A stretch of 64,000 nucleotides of DNA from Bacteroidaceae bacterium (GCA_017560125.1 JAFYOS010000025.1:82424-146423), one strand, 5' to 3'; shown: positions 16,732 to 27,547, counted from the first letter of the stretch. Translations and numbers: made by a program. Notes: a model not told the origin generated them from the sequence alone.

Positions 16732-18888
16732 ATGTTCAAAGACAAAGACGACATAATATTCCGCTTCAAGCTACTGATAATATTTTTCTTTGCCATCTGG
16801 GGAGTAGTCATCATAGCCAAAACCACCATTGTGATGACGCTCGAAAAGGAGACCTGGATGAAAGAGAAAAACAAGTATGTCAAGCTGAACGTCCCCATAA
16901 AGCCACAGCGCGGTAACATACTGAGCGACAATGGCGAACTGCTTGTGAGCAGCCTACCACGCTACACCCCGTTCATCGACTTCAAATATACCGACAAGAA
17001 CAAAAAAATAGAGGCTAAGATAAACCACGAGAAGGATTCGCTGTGGAACGCAGATGTAAAGAAGCTGAGCGAAGAGCTCAACAAATTTTACCCCGAGTGG
17101 AGCGCCCGAAAATTCGAACAGCACCTGATGAAGGGTAAGGCCGAAAAGGCAAGATACCACAAACTGCTACCCCGACACGTGTCATACACACAGTTCAAGG
17201 AACTGAAGAAGCTGCCCATCCTGAACAAGAAAACAGCCATAAGCGGCTTCGGAGTGACAACCGACATGCAGCGCCAAAGGCCCTTCGGCTCGCTTGCCGA
17301 ACACACCCTGGGCAAGATTCATGTGGAAAAAGACTCGGCCTATCGCGGCCTTGAGCTCAAATACGACTCGCTGTTGCGAGGCACACCCGGCGTAAAGCAC
17401 CGCCAAAAGGTGGGCAAGAACTATCTCGACATAATAGATGTACCCGCCATTAACGGCGCCGACATACAGACCACGCTGAACGTGGAGATGCAGGATATAT
17501 GCGAAACCGCGCTGAACAGTGAGCTTGTGAAGATAAACGGCGAATCGGGCCGTGTGATACTGATGGAGGTGGAAACTGGCGACATAAAATCGATTGTAAA
17601 CCTGTCGCGCATTAGAGAGGGCGAATACAAGGAGATGGAAAGCTTCGTTTACGAAGTGAGCTCACCCGGCTCCATATTCAAGACCATAGCCCTTGCCGCC
17701 GCACTCGAGGACAAGCTGATAACCCCGTACGACTCGGTGCCCCACCACAACAAGTCGCACATATTCTATGGCAAAAAGCCGACAACCGACACCGGCCACT
17801 ACTCGAACGGCACACCGAAGCTGAGCGTGATAGAGGTGATGGAGCAGTCGTCGAACATCGGTATGGGCGAGATTATAAACAGGGGCTACAAAAAAGACCC
17901 GCAGAAATACATCGACCGACTGAAGAAAATGGGCGTCGATGACAAGTACGATGTACTGCTCGGTGCCAGAAGGCCCTACATAAAGACACCGAAGGACAAA
18001 AACTGGTCGCTCATGGATCTTGTATCAATGTCGTTCGGATATGTGGTGGAAACAACACCGCTGAACATGGTTACCTTCTATAACACCATAGCCAACGGCG
18101 GACGCCAGATGAAACCGCGATTGGTGAAGAGGGTAATCAAGGACGGAGTGACGCTACAGGAATTCGAGCCCGAGGTACTGCGCGAAGAAGCGCTGTCGAA
18201 ACAGACCGTACAGGATTTGAAAATGATTCTATACGAGGTGGTTAACGATGTAAACGGCACAGGTAAGAGGGTAAAATCGGAAAAATTCCCGATAGCAGGA
18301 AAGACCGGTACAGCACGAAGAGTGAAGCCCGGATTTGGCTACAACTACTCGCCCATGAAATACCTGCTCAGCTTCTGCGGATTCTTCCCTGCCGACAAGC
18401 CCAAATATACCTGCATAGTGCAGATTATTAAAGCGGGCCCCGGAAGCGGCGGCGGCATGTCGGGATTGGTATTCAAGGAGATAGCCGAACGAGTGATGGC
18501 CAAAAACCTGCGTTTGCCACTAGAGGCGGCCAAGGACACACTGAACGACCACACCCCAATAAGCAAGAGCGGCAACCTGAGCGCATCGAGCTATCTGCTC
18601 GACGAGCTCGACATTGACACAAAGAACAACGTCGATGATTCCGAGGATGCCAACATCTGGGGAAGCATGAAGTACGAAGAGGGCAAGCTATCCTTCGTGA
18701 CACGAGAGATAAAAGAGGGATTGGTGCCCGATGTAAAAGGAATGGGAGCTAAAGACGCCGTCTATCTGCTGAAAAAAGCAGGCCTGAAGGTAGGCATGTC
18801 GGGATATGGCAAGGTGGCAACACAGAGCATCTCCCCGGGACAACGAGCCAATAAGGGTTCATATATACAAATAACGCTAAAACCATAA
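16732..18888 (+). CDS. ftsI: Division-specific penicillin-binding protein (FtsI/PBP3-type) with PASTA domain
   Basis: A 718-residue monofunctional transpeptidase of class B. TM helix about 13-32; dimerisation/pedestal region ~50-240 (RGNILSDNGELLVSS); transpeptidase ~255-600 with active-site S314 in SIFK (314-317), SSN at 373-375, and KTG at 523-525. The last ~60 residues form one PASTA repeat (VPDVKGMGAKDAVYLLKKAG ... YIQITLKP), as is usual in Bacteroidota but not in E. coli FtsI. It cross-links septal peptidoglycan with FtsW, whose gene is in the same operon. Confidence 0.95.
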   Translation: MFKDKDDIIFRFKLLIIFFFAIWGVVIIAKTTIVMTLEKETWMKEKNKYVKLNVPIKPQRGNILSDNGELLVSSLPRYTPFIDFKYTDKNKKIEAKINHEKDSLWNADVKKLSEELNKFYPEWSARKFEQHLMKGKAEKARYHKLLPRHVSYTQFKELKKLPILNKKTAISGFGVTTDMQRQRPFGSLAEHTLGKIHVEKDSAYRGLELKYDSLLRGTPGVKHRQKVGKNYLDIIDVPAINGADIQTTLNVEMQDICETALNSELVKINGESGRVILMEVETGDIKSIVNLSRIREGEYKEMESFVYEVSSPGSIFKTIALAAALEDKLITPYDSVPHHNKSHIFYGKKPTTDTGHYSNGTPKLSVIEVMEQSSNIGMGEIINRGYKKDPQKYIDRLKKMGVDDKYDVLLGARRPYIKTPKDKNWSLMDLVSMSFGYVVETTPLNMVTFYNTIANGGRQMKPRLVKRVIKDGVTLQEFEPEVLREEALSKQTVQDLKMILYEVVNDVNGTGKRVKSEKFPIAGKTGTARRVKPGFGYNYSPMKYLLSFCGFFPADKPKYTCIVQIIKAGPGSGGGMSGLVFKEIAERVMAKNLRLPLEAAKDTLNDHTPISKSGNLSASSYLLDELDIDTKNNVDDSEDANIWGSMKYEEGKLSFVTREIKEGLVPDVKGMGAKDAVYLLKKAGLKVGMSGYGKVATQSISPGQRANKGSYIQITLKP

Positions 18889-18900
18889 AAATAGTTACAT

Positions 18901-20358
18901 ATGCAACTGAACAACATAATAAAAGAGGTACAGTTCATTCAATTGATAATGCCCAACGACATACCCGAAATAACCGGTGTGAACATCGATTCGAGGTTGG
19001 TCAAAGGTGGCGACATGTTCATAGCCATGCGCGGAACACAAGTCGATGGACACAAATATATATCTGCGGCCGAAGAACAGGGAGCGGCAGCTATCGTTTG
19101 CGAAACCCTGCCCGAACGTATCAACCCCAACGTTGCATATATAAAGGTAGCCGACAGCCAGGCCGTTGCCGGAAAGATTGCAACGACCTTCTATGGCGAC
19201 CCCTCTCAAAGACTGAAGCTGGTGGGTGTGACAGGAACAAACGGCAAAACCACTATTGCCACTCTGCTGTATGAGCTGTTCCGCGAAATGGGACACAAAT
19301 GCGGATTGCTCTCGACCGTATGCAACTACATTGACGGCGCTGCATACCCCTCGACACACACCACACCCGATGTGATATCGCTGAACTCGTTACTGGGCAA
19401 GATGGCCGACGAAGGATGCGAATATGTATTCATGGAGGTGAGCTCGCACTCGCTGGCACAGGAGCGCGTGGGCGGCTTGCGCTTCGCCGGAGGTATATTC
19501 ACCAACCTCACACGCGACCACATGGATTTCCACAACACCATGGATGAGTATCTGCGTTGCAAAAAGAGCTTCTTCGACAAGCTGCCATCGGACGCATTTG
19601 CCATCACCAACCTCGACGACAAGAACGGTCCTGTGATGGTGCAGAACACACGCGCCGATATCAAGAAATACTCGGCACGCACACTGGGTGACTACAAGGG
19701 ACGAATAGTGGAGACACATCTCGACGGCATGCTGTTGGAATTCAACCGCATAGAATTCACCACTCACCTTACAGGTCGCTTCAACGTGAGCAACCTGCTG
19801 GCCATCTTCGGCGCAGCGGTGGAGCTGGGCAAGGATCCCCAGGAGGTGCTACGCGTGCTCAGCAGCCTGAAGCCCGTATCGGGACGATTCGAAACCATAC
19901 ACAGCAAGGAGGGCTACTCGGCCATCGTCGATTACGCCCACACCCCCGACGCCATAAAGAACGTGCTTGGCACGGTGAACGAGGTGTTACGCGGACGCGG
20001 CAGCATAATAACCGTGGTTGGCGCCGGCGGTAACCGCGACAAGGGCAAGCGCCCCATAATGGCCCAGGAGGCAGTGAAGGCAAGCTCGCGCGTGATAATA
20101 ACATCGGACAACCCCCGCTTCGAGGAGCCGCAGGAGATTATAGACGACATGCTCGCCGGACTCGATAACGAGCAGAAAAAGAAGGTGATAAGCATCGTTG
20201 ACCGCAAAGAGGCCATAAAGACAGCCTGTGCGCTTGCCAGCAAGGGCGACGTGGTGGTTATAGCCGGAAAAGGACACGAGAACTACCAGGACATAAAGGG
20301 CGTAAAACACCACTTCGACGACAAAGAGGTAGTGAAAGAGATATTCAACAACCAATAA
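18901..20358 (+). CDS. murE: UDP-MurNAc-L-Ala-D-Glu:meso-DAP ligase
   Basis: A 485-residue Mur ligase that adds the third amino acid of the stem peptide in the cytosol. The ATP-binding P-loop is GTNGKTT (residues 112-118). DNPRFEEP begins at residue 403; DNPR is the signature of the meso-diaminopimelate-specific enzymes, as opposed to lysine-adding ones, so the cell wall is DAP type. THTTPD (UDP-substrate loop) and GHENYQ near the C-terminus are also present. It starts 12 nt after ftsI. Confidence 0.97.
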   Translation: MQLNNIIKEVQFIQLIMPNDIPEITGVNIDSRLVKGGDMFIAMRGTQVDGHKYISAAEEQGAAAIVCETLPERINPNVAYIKVADSQAVAGKIATTFYGDPSQRLKLVGVTGTNGKTTIATLLYELFREMGHKCGLLSTVCNYIDGAAYPSTHTTPDVISLNSLLGKMADEGCEYVFMEVSSHSLAQERVGGLRFAGGIFTNLTRDHMDFHNTMDEYLRCKKSFFDKLPSDAFAITNLDDKNGPVMVQNTRADIKKYSARTLGDYKGRIVETHLDGMLLEFNRIEFTTHLTGRFNVSNLLAIFGAAVELGKDPQEVLRVLSSLKPVSGRFETIHSKEGYSAIVDYAHTPDAIKNVLGTVNEVLRGRGSIITVVGAGGNRDKGKRPIMAQEAVKASSRVIITSDNPRFEEPQEIIDDMLAGLDNEQKKKVISIVDRKEAIKTACALASKGDVVVIAGKGHENYQDIKGVKHHFDDKEVVKEIFNNQ

Positions 20359-20368
20359 AAGTAAGACC

Positions 20369-21625
20369 ATGCTCAACTACATATTCGAACTGATGCAGCA
20401 GTACAACGTACCCGGATGGCGACTATTCGGATACACCTCGTTCCGTGCACTTATAGCCATAGTGCTCGCACTGCTCATTTCATCCATCTTCGGAGAGTAT
20501 TTTATAAAATATTTCAAAAAACGACAGATATCGGAGACGCTGCGCGACCTTGACAAGACCAACCTGAAGGTGGGCGTACCCACCATGGGCGGAATAATAA
20601 TAATCGTTTCCATACTCATTCCCTGTCTGCTTATAGGTCGTCTGAACAACGTATATATGCTGTTGCTCATAATAACAACCGTGTGGTTGGGCATTGTGGG
20701 CTTTGCCGACGACTACATAAAGACCTTCAAGAAGAACAAGGACGGAATACCGGGCAAGGTGAAAATTATTTCACAGGTGGGACTGGGATTGCTCATCGGC
20801 CTTACCCTGTATCTGAGCCCGCAGGCTGTGATGCGCGAAAATATATCTATTGAGCGCAACAACACCGTAGAAATACAGCACGAGAAAAAGGCCGTGAAGC
20901 TCACAAAGACCACTATACCTTTTATAAAGAGCCACAACCTCGACTACTCGGAGCTGACATCGTGCTTCGGCGAGTATTCACAGGCGGCAGGATGGATTCT
21001 CTTTGTAATTGTAACCATATTCATTGTGACAGCCGTTTCGAACGGAGCGAACCTGAACGACGGTATGGATGGCATGCTGGCCGGCAACGCCGCCATCATA
21101 GGCGTGACGCTGGGACTGCTGGCCTACGTGTCGGGCCATGTGAACATGGCCGAGTACCTGAATATCATGTTCCTTCCGGGCAGCGAGGAGGTGGTGATAT
21201 TCACCTGCGCATTCGTGGGAGCACTCATAGGCTTCCTGTGGTACAACGCCTTCCCCGCACAGGTATTCATGGGCGACACCGGCAGCCTCACCATCGGAGG
21301 TATTATAGCGGTGATTGCCATACTTATACACAAGGAGATATTGCTGGTGATATTGTGCGGAATATTTGTAGCCGAAAACCTGTCGGTGATGCTGCAGGTG
21401 GCATATTTCAAGCAGGGCAAGAAAAAGGGCATCAAGCAGCGCATATTCAAATGCACCCCGCTTCACCACCACTACACCATTTCCGATGAAAAGCTCGATA
21501 AAGAGAGCACATACCTTATAAGAAAACCATTGAAGCCCATGCACGAGGCCAAAGTAACATTGCGCTTTTGGATTGTAACCATCGTGCTGGCCGCAATAAC
21601 CATAATGACACTTAAAGTGAGATAA
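20369..21625 (+). CDS. mraY: Phospho-N-acetylmuramoyl-pentapeptide transferase
   Basis: A 418-residue inner-membrane enzyme with about ten membrane helices. It moves phospho-MurNAc-pentapeptide to undecaprenyl phosphate, giving lipid I. Key motifs are PTMGGIIII, the Asp pair FADDYIK, NLNDGMDGMLAG and GDTGSLTIGG, and the His motif PLHHHY. It is about 50-60 residues longer than the E. coli enzyme because of an extra loop (about residues 155-195, MRENISIERNNTVEIQHEKK) that I know from other Bacteroidota MraY. It lies 10 nt after murE and 2 nt before murD. Confidence 0.97.
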   Translation: MLNYIFELMQQYNVPGWRLFGYTSFRALIAIVLALLISSIFGEYFIKYFKKRQISETLRDLDKTNLKVGVPTMGGIIIIVSILIPCLLIGRLNNVYMLLLIITTVWLGIVGFADDYIKTFKKNKDGIPGKVKIISQVGLGLLIGLTLYLSPQAVMRENISIERNNTVEIQHEKKAVKLTKTTIPFIKSHNLDYSELTSCFGEYSQAAGWILFVIVTIFIVTAVSNGANLNDGMDGMLAGNAAIIGVTLGLLAYVSGHVNMAEYLNIMFLPGSEEVVIFTCAFVGALIGFLWYNAFPAQVFMGDTGSLTIGGIIAVIAILIHKEILLVILCGIFVAENLSVMLQVAYFKQGKKKGIKQRIFKCTPLHHHYTISDEKLDKESTYLIRKPLKPMHEAKVTLRFWIVTIVLAAITIMTLKVR

Positions 21626-21627
21626 CC

Positions 21628-22965
21628 ATGGAGAAAAGAATAGTCATACTTGGAGCAGGCGAAAGCGGTAGCGGTGCTGCCGTATTGGCCAAGAAACTCG
21701 GATTCGATGTATTTGTATCGGACTTCGGAAAAATAGGCGACCAATACAAGGAACTGCTCGACAGCCACCAGATTGAATGGGAGGAGAAACAGCACACCGA
21801 GGAGAAGATTCTGAACGCTCAGGAGATAATAAAAAGCCCAGGAATTCCCAACGAGGCACCCATGGTGGTGAAGGCCAAGGAGGCCGGCATACCCATAATC
21901 TCGGAGATTGAATTCGCCGGACGATATACAAAGGCCAAGATGGTGTGTATCACCGGAAGCAACGGCAAGACAACCACCACATCACTCATCTACCACATTT
22001 TCCGCGAAGCAGGCCTCAACGTGGGCTTGGCCGGCAACATAGGCAAGAGCCTTGCCTTGCAGGTAGCCGAGGGCGACAAGGACTACTACATAGTGGAGCT
22101 CAGCAGTTTCCAGCTCGACAACATGTACGAATTCCGCGTGAACGTGGCCGTGCTTATGAACATCACCCCCGACCACATGGATCGCTACGGATACGAAATG
22201 CAGAACTATGTGGATGCCAAATTCCGCATATTGCAGAACCAGCAGCCCGAGGATGCATTCATCTACTGGAGCGACGACCCCATCATACGCCGCGAGCTCG
22301 AAAAATATTGCCACGGCAAGCTATACCCCTTTGCCGAGGAGAAGAAGGACGGCCTCGCAGCATACACCGATGGCCAGAAACTGGTGTTCACCGAGCCCAC
22401 CCCCTTCAACATGGAGCAGGAGGAGCTTGCACTCACCGGCAAGCACAACCTGTACAATTCAATGGCTGCCGGCATATCGGCCAACGTGGCAGGTATCCAC
22501 AACAGCACCATTAAAGAGGCGCTCAGCAGCTTCACCGGCGTGGAGCACCGCCTTGAAAAGGTTGCCACTGTAAACGGCGTGGAGTATATAAACGACTCGA
22601 AAGCCACCAACGTGAACAGCTGCTGGTATGCACTGCAAAGCATGAAGAAAAAGACCGTGCTCATACTTGGCGGCAAGGACAAGGGTAACGACTATAGCGA
22701 AATAGCAGAGCTCGTAAAGGAGAAATGCAGCGCCCTGATATTCCTTGGAGCCGACAACAGCAAACTGCACGGCTTCTTCGGAGAATATGGCCTGCCTATC
22801 GCCGATGTAAGCTCCATGGCCGACTGCGTGAAAGCCGCAAGCGAAATGGCCAAGGAGGGCGAAACGGTGTTGCTGAGCCCATGCTGCGCCAGCTTCGACC
22901 TGTTCAAGAGCTACGAGGACAGAGGCACCCAGTTCAAAGAGGAGGTACATAAATTAGCACAATAG
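21628..22965 (+). CDS. murD: UDP-MurNAc-L-alanine:D-glutamate ligase
   Basis: A 445-residue cytosolic Mur ligase adding D-glutamate. It opens with a Rossmann-like UDP-binding segment (RIVILGAGESGSGAAVLAKKLG), followed by the ATP P-loop ITGSNGKTTTTS at about residues 107-118, NITPDHMDRYG, the EHRLEKV and NDSKATN motifs of the central and C-terminal domains, and LLSPCCASFDLFKSYEDRG at the end. Length and order are normal. It is 3 nt ahead of ftsW. Confidence 0.97.
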   Translation: MEKRIVILGAGESGSGAAVLAKKLGFDVFVSDFGKIGDQYKELLDSHQIEWEEKQHTEEKILNAQEIIKSPGIPNEAPMVVKAKEAGIPIISEIEFAGRYTKAKMVCITGSNGKTTTTSLIYHIFREAGLNVGLAGNIGKSLALQVAEGDKDYYIVELSSFQLDNMYEFRVNVAVLMNITPDHMDRYGYEMQNYVDAKFRILQNQQPEDAFIYWSDDPIIRRELEKYCHGKLYPFAEEKKDGLAAYTDGQKLVFTEPTPFNMEQEELALTGKHNLYNSMAAGISANVAGIHNSTIKEALSSFTGVEHRLEKVATVNGVEYINDSKATNVNSCWYALQSMKKKTVLILGGKDKGNDYSEIAELVKEKCSALIFLGADNSKLHGFFGEYGLPIADVSSMADCVKAASEMAKEGETVLLSPCCASFDLFKSYEDRGTQFKEEVHKLAQ

Positions 22966-22968
22966 AAG

Positions 22969-24228
22969 ATGAGTAAAGGTATTACAAACAGATTGTTCAA
23001 GGGCGACAAGGTTACGTGGATAATCTTCGCCGCACTATTTGCGCTCTCGTTTGTGGAGGTATTCAGTGCCACCAGCCGCCTCACCTTCCGAAGCGAAAGC
23101 TACTGGTACCCCATAACCATGCACGTACGTTTCATGGCTATGGGCTTCGTGGCTGCATGGATTACGCACAACCTCCCTATGACGTGGTTCAAAAAACTCG
23201 CGTACGTAGCATACTGGGGAGGACTAGCGCTGCTTGTATATGCCACATTCTTCGGACAGACCAAGAACGACGCCTCGCGATGGGTTACCATCATGGGATT
23301 CAGCATACAGGCATCGGAATTTGCGAAATTGGGCCTTATAATGATGGTAGCCAATTTCCTTGGCGACTGGCAGAGCGACCTTGAGACCGGCGCAAGAACC
23401 ATGGGCAAGATACTGATAGCCACGGGAATGGTGTGTGGCCTCACATTCACCACTAACCTATCGACCACGCTGCTCGTCTGCTTCATCATATACCTGATGA
23501 TGCTGCTAGGCAAGCTACCGCGTGCACTGATGCTCAAGTTCACAGGTATATGCATTCTATCGGGTGGTTTGCTGGGAGCAACCATAATGATGATACCCCC
23601 CAGCAGCGTGAAGGACACTAAGCTGGAGCGTGTGATTACCTGGCAGAACCGTGTGAAGGATTTTCTACCCTTCTTCAAGAGCGAGGCCGAGAAGAAAAAA
23701 AGCGACGATGGCAAGAGCGACCAACGTGTGCATGCCAACATTGCAATAGCATCGAGCGGCATCATCTTCGGCAAAGGGCCGGGCAATTCCGTTCAGCGCG
23801 ACTTCTTGCCCGAGGCATACTCCGACCTCATTTATGCCATCATCATCGAGGAGTGGGGATTGATAATAGGATGCATAGGAGTGCTGTTGCTATACCTCAC
23901 ACTGCTCTACCACACCGGGCAGATTGCAAAGAACTGCGACGACCCGTTTGCCACCTACCTGGCATTGGGCTCGGCACTGATGATAGGCACACACGCACTG
24001 TTCCACATGACAATTTCGGTGGGCTTGGGCCCCATCACAGGACAGCCGTTGCCACTGGTGAGCCGCGGTGGTTCGTCTATCATTGTGAACTGCATATACA
24101 TTGGAATGATTTTGAGCATCAGCCGCTATGCACGCGAACTAAGGATAGCGAAAGAGAGAGCAAAACACAACAAGACAGACAAAGCGGATATAAACCCCTT
24201 GGTGGAAGCCGCAACAGAAGAACCTTAG
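22969..24228 (+). CDS. ftsW: SEDS-family septal peptidoglycan polymerase FtsW
   Basis: A 419-residue protein with about ten membrane helices. Recognisable features are the early FVEVFSATSRL segment, RWVTIMGFSIQASEFAKLGLI, the large periplasmic loop ending GNSVQRDFLPEAYSDLIYAIIIEEWG that holds the catalytic Asp region of SEDS proteins, and GQPLPLVSRGGSS. It polymerises lipid II at the septum as the partner of FtsI. The loop has an inserted Lys/Asp/Ser-rich piece (EAEKKKSDDGKSDQR). It sits between murD and murG with gaps of 3 and 4 nt. Confidence 0.95.
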   Translation: MSKGITNRLFKGDKVTWIIFAALFALSFVEVFSATSRLTFRSESYWYPITMHVRFMAMGFVAAWITHNLPMTWFKKLAYVAYWGGLALLVYATFFGQTKNDASRWVTIMGFSIQASEFAKLGLIMMVANFLGDWQSDLETGARTMGKILIATGMVCGLTFTTNLSTTLLVCFIIYLMMLLGKLPRALMLKFTGICILSGGLLGATIMMIPPSSVKDTKLERVITWQNRVKDFLPFFKSEAEKKKSDDGKSDQRVHANIAIASSGIIFGKGPGNSVQRDFLPEAYSDLIYAIIIEEWGLIIGCIGVLLLYLTLLYHTGQIAKNCDDPFATYLALGSALMIGTHALFHMTISVGLGPITGQPLPLVSRGGSSIIVNCIYIGMILSISRYARELRIAKERAKHNKTDKADINPLVEAATEEP

Positions 24229-24232
24229 AACT

Positions 24233-25387
24233 ATGAAAAAGAATTATAGAATAATAATAAGCGGAGGAGGAACCGGCGGACACATATTCCCTGCCCTCTC
24301 CATCGCCAATGCCATAAAGAGCAAATATCCCGACGCCGACATACTGTTCGTGGGTGCCGACAACAGGATGGAGATGCAGCGTGTGCCCGAAGCGGGATAC
24401 CCCATAGTGGGACTGCCCATCATGGGATTCGACCGCAAGAACCTGCTGAAGAACATCAAGGTGCTTTGGAAGCTGTTCAAAAGCCAGTTGAAGGCCAAAA
24501 GAGTGATAAAGAAATTTGCTCCGCAGGTGGCAGTGGGTGTAGGCGGATATGCAAGCGGCCCCACACTGAGAATGGCTGCCAAGATGAACATCCCCACCGT
24601 CATTCAGGAGCAGAACTCATATGCAGGAGTGACAAATAAGCTGTTGGCCAAGAAGGCCAAGGTTATATGCGTGGCATACGATGGCATGGAGCGCTTCTTC
24701 CCGCACGAGAAGCTTAAACTGACCGGTAACCCTGTGCGCAACAACCTGCTGACACAGCAGGGCAGCCGCGAAGAGTGTGCCAAGGCCATGAGGCTCGACC
24801 CCGACAAGAAATGCATACTGCTGGTAGGCGGCAGCCTGGGAGCACGCAGCATGAACGAGAGCATGATAAGCTCGCTCGAGCAGATTGCGGCCAACCCCGA
24901 CATCCAGTTCGTATGGCAGACCGGCAAATACTACTACAACGAGATAGTGGAACGCACCGAGAAGGCCGGAAAGCCCGCTAACCTTACAATCACCGATTTT
25001 GTATCGGACATGGCATCGGCACTGGGAATGGCCGACCTTGTGATATCACGCGCAGGCGCCGGCTCTATTTCCGAATTTGCTCTGCTGGGCAAGGCCGTGA
25101 TATTGGTACCCTCGCCCAACGTTGCCGAGGATCATCAGACCAAAAACGCCATGGCGCTTGTGGAGAAGGATGCAGCACTCTTTGTAAGCGACAGCGATGC
25201 AAAAGAGAAGCTCATTGCCACAGCACTGAAGACAATTGCCGACAACGAAAAACTGGAGCAGTTGAGCAAAAATATAAATAAAATGGCCAAGCCCAAGGCG
25301 GCAGAAGAGATTGCCGAGGAGGTGATACTGCTTGCCGAAGCATACATAGAGAAAGAGACCAGACGCAAAAACGAAAATCTGAAATGA
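24233..25387 (+). CDS. murG: Lipid II synthase MurG (GlcNAc transferase)
   Basis: A 384-residue peripheral membrane GT-B (GT28) glycosyltransferase that adds GlcNAc from UDP-GlcNAc to lipid I. The N-terminal G-loop IISGGGTGGHIFPALSIA, the second loop VGGYASGPT, the QEQNSYAGVTNKLLAK stretch, and the C-terminal VISRAGAGSISEFALLGKAVILVPSP plus EDHQTKNA (UDP-GlcNAc site) are all intact. The stop overlaps the murC start by 4 nt (ATGA). Confidence 0.98.
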   Translation: MKKNYRIIISGGGTGGHIFPALSIANAIKSKYPDADILFVGADNRMEMQRVPEAGYPIVGLPIMGFDRKNLLKNIKVLWKLFKSQLKAKRVIKKFAPQVAVGVGGYASGPTLRMAAKMNIPTVIQEQNSYAGVTNKLLAKKAKVICVAYDGMERFFPHEKLKLTGNPVRNNLLTQQGSREECAKAMRLDPDKKCILLVGGSLGARSMNESMISSLEQIAANPDIQFVWQTGKYYYNEIVERTEKAGKPANLTITDFVSDMASALGMADLVISRAGAGSISEFALLGKAVILVPSPNVAEDHQTKNAMALVEKDAALFVSDSDAKEKLIATALKTIADNEKLEQLSKNINKMAKPKAAEEIAEEVILLAEAYIEKETRRKNENLK

Positions 25388-26769
25388 TGGAACTGAAAGA
25401 CGTAAAATCGATATATTTCCTTGGAGCAGGAGGCATAGGAATGAGTGCCCTTGTGCGCTACTTTCTGGCCGAAGGAAAGGCCGTTGCCGGCTACGACAGA
25501 ACAGCATGCACCCTCACAGACAAGCTCATCGAAGAGGGCGCCGCTCTCCATTTCGAAGAGAACGTGGAGCTCATCCCCGAAAACTGCCGCGACAAGGAAA
25601 GCACACTGGTGATATACACCCCTGCCATACCCAAGGAGCACAAGGAGTGGGAGTACTTCCGTAACAACGGATTTACCATAAAGAAAAGAGCCGAGGTACT
25701 CGGTCTCATCACCCGCGACAAGCGCGGCCTCTGCATTGCCGGCACACATGGCAAGACATCGACATCGACTATGACCGCACACCTGGTACACAGTTCGAAC
25801 GTCGATTGCGCGGCATTCCTTGGCGGCATTTCGAAGAACCATCACAGCAACCTGATACTCACCGACAAGAGCGATTTTGTGGTGATAGAGGCCGACGAGT
25901 ACGACCGTTCGTTCCTGCAATTAACCCCTTACATTGCAGTGATTACCGCTACCGACCCCGACCACTTGGATATATACGGCACAAAGGAGAACTATCTCGA
26001 GGGCTTTGCCCAGTTTACCGAGCGCATACGCGAGGATGGTTACCTGATTGTGCACGAAGGCCTTGAGCTGGTACCCCGTCCCAAGGAGGGCGTTACATGC
26101 TACAGCTACGGACGCGAAAGCGGCGATTTCCGTGCCGAGAACATACGCATCGGCGGCGGAAAAATAGTTATCGACTACGTGTCGCCCTTCAGAACAATAA
26201 AGGACATTGAGCTTGGCGTGCCCGTTAGCATAAACATAGAGAACGGAATAGCTTCGATGGCCATTGCCGAGCTGTGCGGTGCAAGCGAGGAGGAGATAAA
26301 GGCAGCCATGGCCAGCTTCGAGGGCGTGGAGCGCCGTTTCGATTTCAAGATAAAGAGCGACAAGAAGGTGCTGTTGAGCGACTATGCCCACCACCCCGAC
26401 GAGATAAAGGCATGTGCAAAATCGATGAAGGAACTGTACAGCGACAAGAAGATAACTGCGATGTTCCAGCCCCATCTGTTCAGTCGCACCAACGATTTCT
26501 ACCGCGAATTCGCTGCAAGCCTCTCGCTCTTCGACGAGGTGATACTGCTCGACATATATCCCGCACGCGAACTGCCCATACCCGGTGTTACCAGCGAGCT
26601 TATATACAACCACATGGAGCCCAACGTGCAGAAGAGCATGTGCACACGCGCCGATGCGGTGAAAATAATTGAGCAGCGAAAAGAGGAATTCGAAGTGCTC
26701 ATCTGCTTGGGAGCGGGCGACCTCGAGAGCGACGTTCCCCGAATAACCGAGATATTGAAGAACTGCTAA
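25384..26769 (+). CDS. murC: UDP-MurNAc:L-alanine ligase
   Basis: A 461-residue Mur ligase adding L-alanine to UDP-MurNAc, the first step of stem-peptide assembly. The UDP loop is FLGAGGIGMSALVRYF, the P-loop GTHGKTSTSTM begins at about residue 120, VIEADEYDRSF follows, then EGVERRFDF and DYAHHPDEIKA in the C-terminal part. The start overlaps murG by 4 nt; a second ATG directly follows the first and is equally possible. Note the substrate order of the pathway is not the gene order, and murF is not in the cluster. Confidence 0.97.
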   Translation: MMELKDVKSIYFLGAGGIGMSALVRYFLAEGKAVAGYDRTACTLTDKLIEEGAALHFEENVELIPENCRDKESTLVIYTPAIPKEHKEWEYFRNNGFTIKKRAEVLGLITRDKRGLCIAGTHGKTSTSTMTAHLVHSSNVDCAAFLGGISKNHHSNLILTDKSDFVVIEADEYDRSFLQLTPYIAVITATDPDHLDIYGTKENYLEGFAQFTERIREDGYLIVHEGLELVPRPKEGVTCYSYGRESGDFRAENIRIGGGKIVIDYVSPFRTIKDIELGVPVSINIENGIASMAIAELCGASEEEIKAAMASFEGVERRFDFKIKSDKKVLLSDYAHHPDEIKACAKSMKELYSDKKITAMFQPHLFSRTNDFYREFAASLSLFDEVILLDIYPARELPIPGVTSELIYNHMEPNVQKSMCTRADAVKIIEQRKEEFEVLICLGAGDLESDVPRITEILKNC

Positions 26770-26781
26770 CGCACAGAAAAT

Positions 26782-27513
26782 ATGTTCAAGAAGATACTGA
26801 TAATATTGGCAACCATTGCAGCCGCTGCATATCTTGTGCTTGCACTGTTTGTTCTGAACAGCACACCCGTTGGGGCCAAGTGCCAAGGAACCGACATTGT
26901 CATCACCGACAACGACACAGAGATATTGAGCATTGGCAGCATAGAGCAGCACCTGAAGCAGAAGGGCATTGTCGCCAAAGGCAAGCCCATGGAGCAGATT
27001 ACAAGCGAGAAGATTGAACAGGCGCTCAAGGAGATATCCATCGTAGAGGATTGCCAATGCTTCAAGACGCACAAAAACTATGTGGGAATACACATAACCT
27101 GCAAGAAGCCCGTAATACATATCTTCGACAACAAAGGCGAGGAGTACTATCTCGACAACAAAAGCAGCAAGATAAAAAGCATACAAAGCGCTATCTATCT
27201 GCCCATTGCAACAGGCGACATCAAGGGCGCAAAAACCATGAAGGAGCTTGTGGATATAGCGCTATTCCTGCAAGACAACCGTTTCTGGCGCGAGCAGATA
27301 GAGCAGATACACGTAACACCAAAGCAGGAAATTGTACTGATACCGCGCATTGGCAACCACTTGATAGAGCTGGGACATGCCGACAACCTGGAGAAGAAGC
27401 TCGATAAACTGAAGGAATTCTACAAAGAGGGACTTAACAAGGTGGGATGGAACAAATACAGGAAGCTGAACATCGAATTCGATAAACAGGTAATCTGTAC
27501 AAAGAACAATTAA
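26782..27513 (+). CDS. ftsQ: Cell division protein FtsQ
   Basis: A 243-residue bitopic protein: TM helix about residues 5-27 (ILIILATIAAAAYLVLALFVL), then a periplasmic POTRA-like and beta domain (GSIEQHLKQKGI ... KAISIVEDCQCFKTHKNYVGIHITCKKPVIHIFD matches the POTRA pattern in outline). Sequence conservation of FtsQ is weak in this phylum; the call rests on topology, size and position between murC and ftsA. It would connect early and late divisome proteins through FtsL and FtsB. Confidence 0.88.
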   Translation: MFKKILIILATIAAAAYLVLALFVLNSTPVGAKCQGTDIVITDNDTEILSIGSIEQHLKQKGIVAKGKPMEQITSEKIEQALKEISIVEDCQCFKTHKNYVGIHITCKKPVIHIFDNKGEEYYLDNKSSKIKSIQSAIYLPIATGDIKGAKTMKELVDIALFLQDNRFWREQIEQIHVTPKQEIVLIPRIGNHLIELGHADNLEKKLDKLKEFYKEGLNKVGWNKYRKLNIEFDKQVICTKNN

Positions 27514-27547
27514 GAGATTTATTAAGAACATTAAATAACTTCTGAAT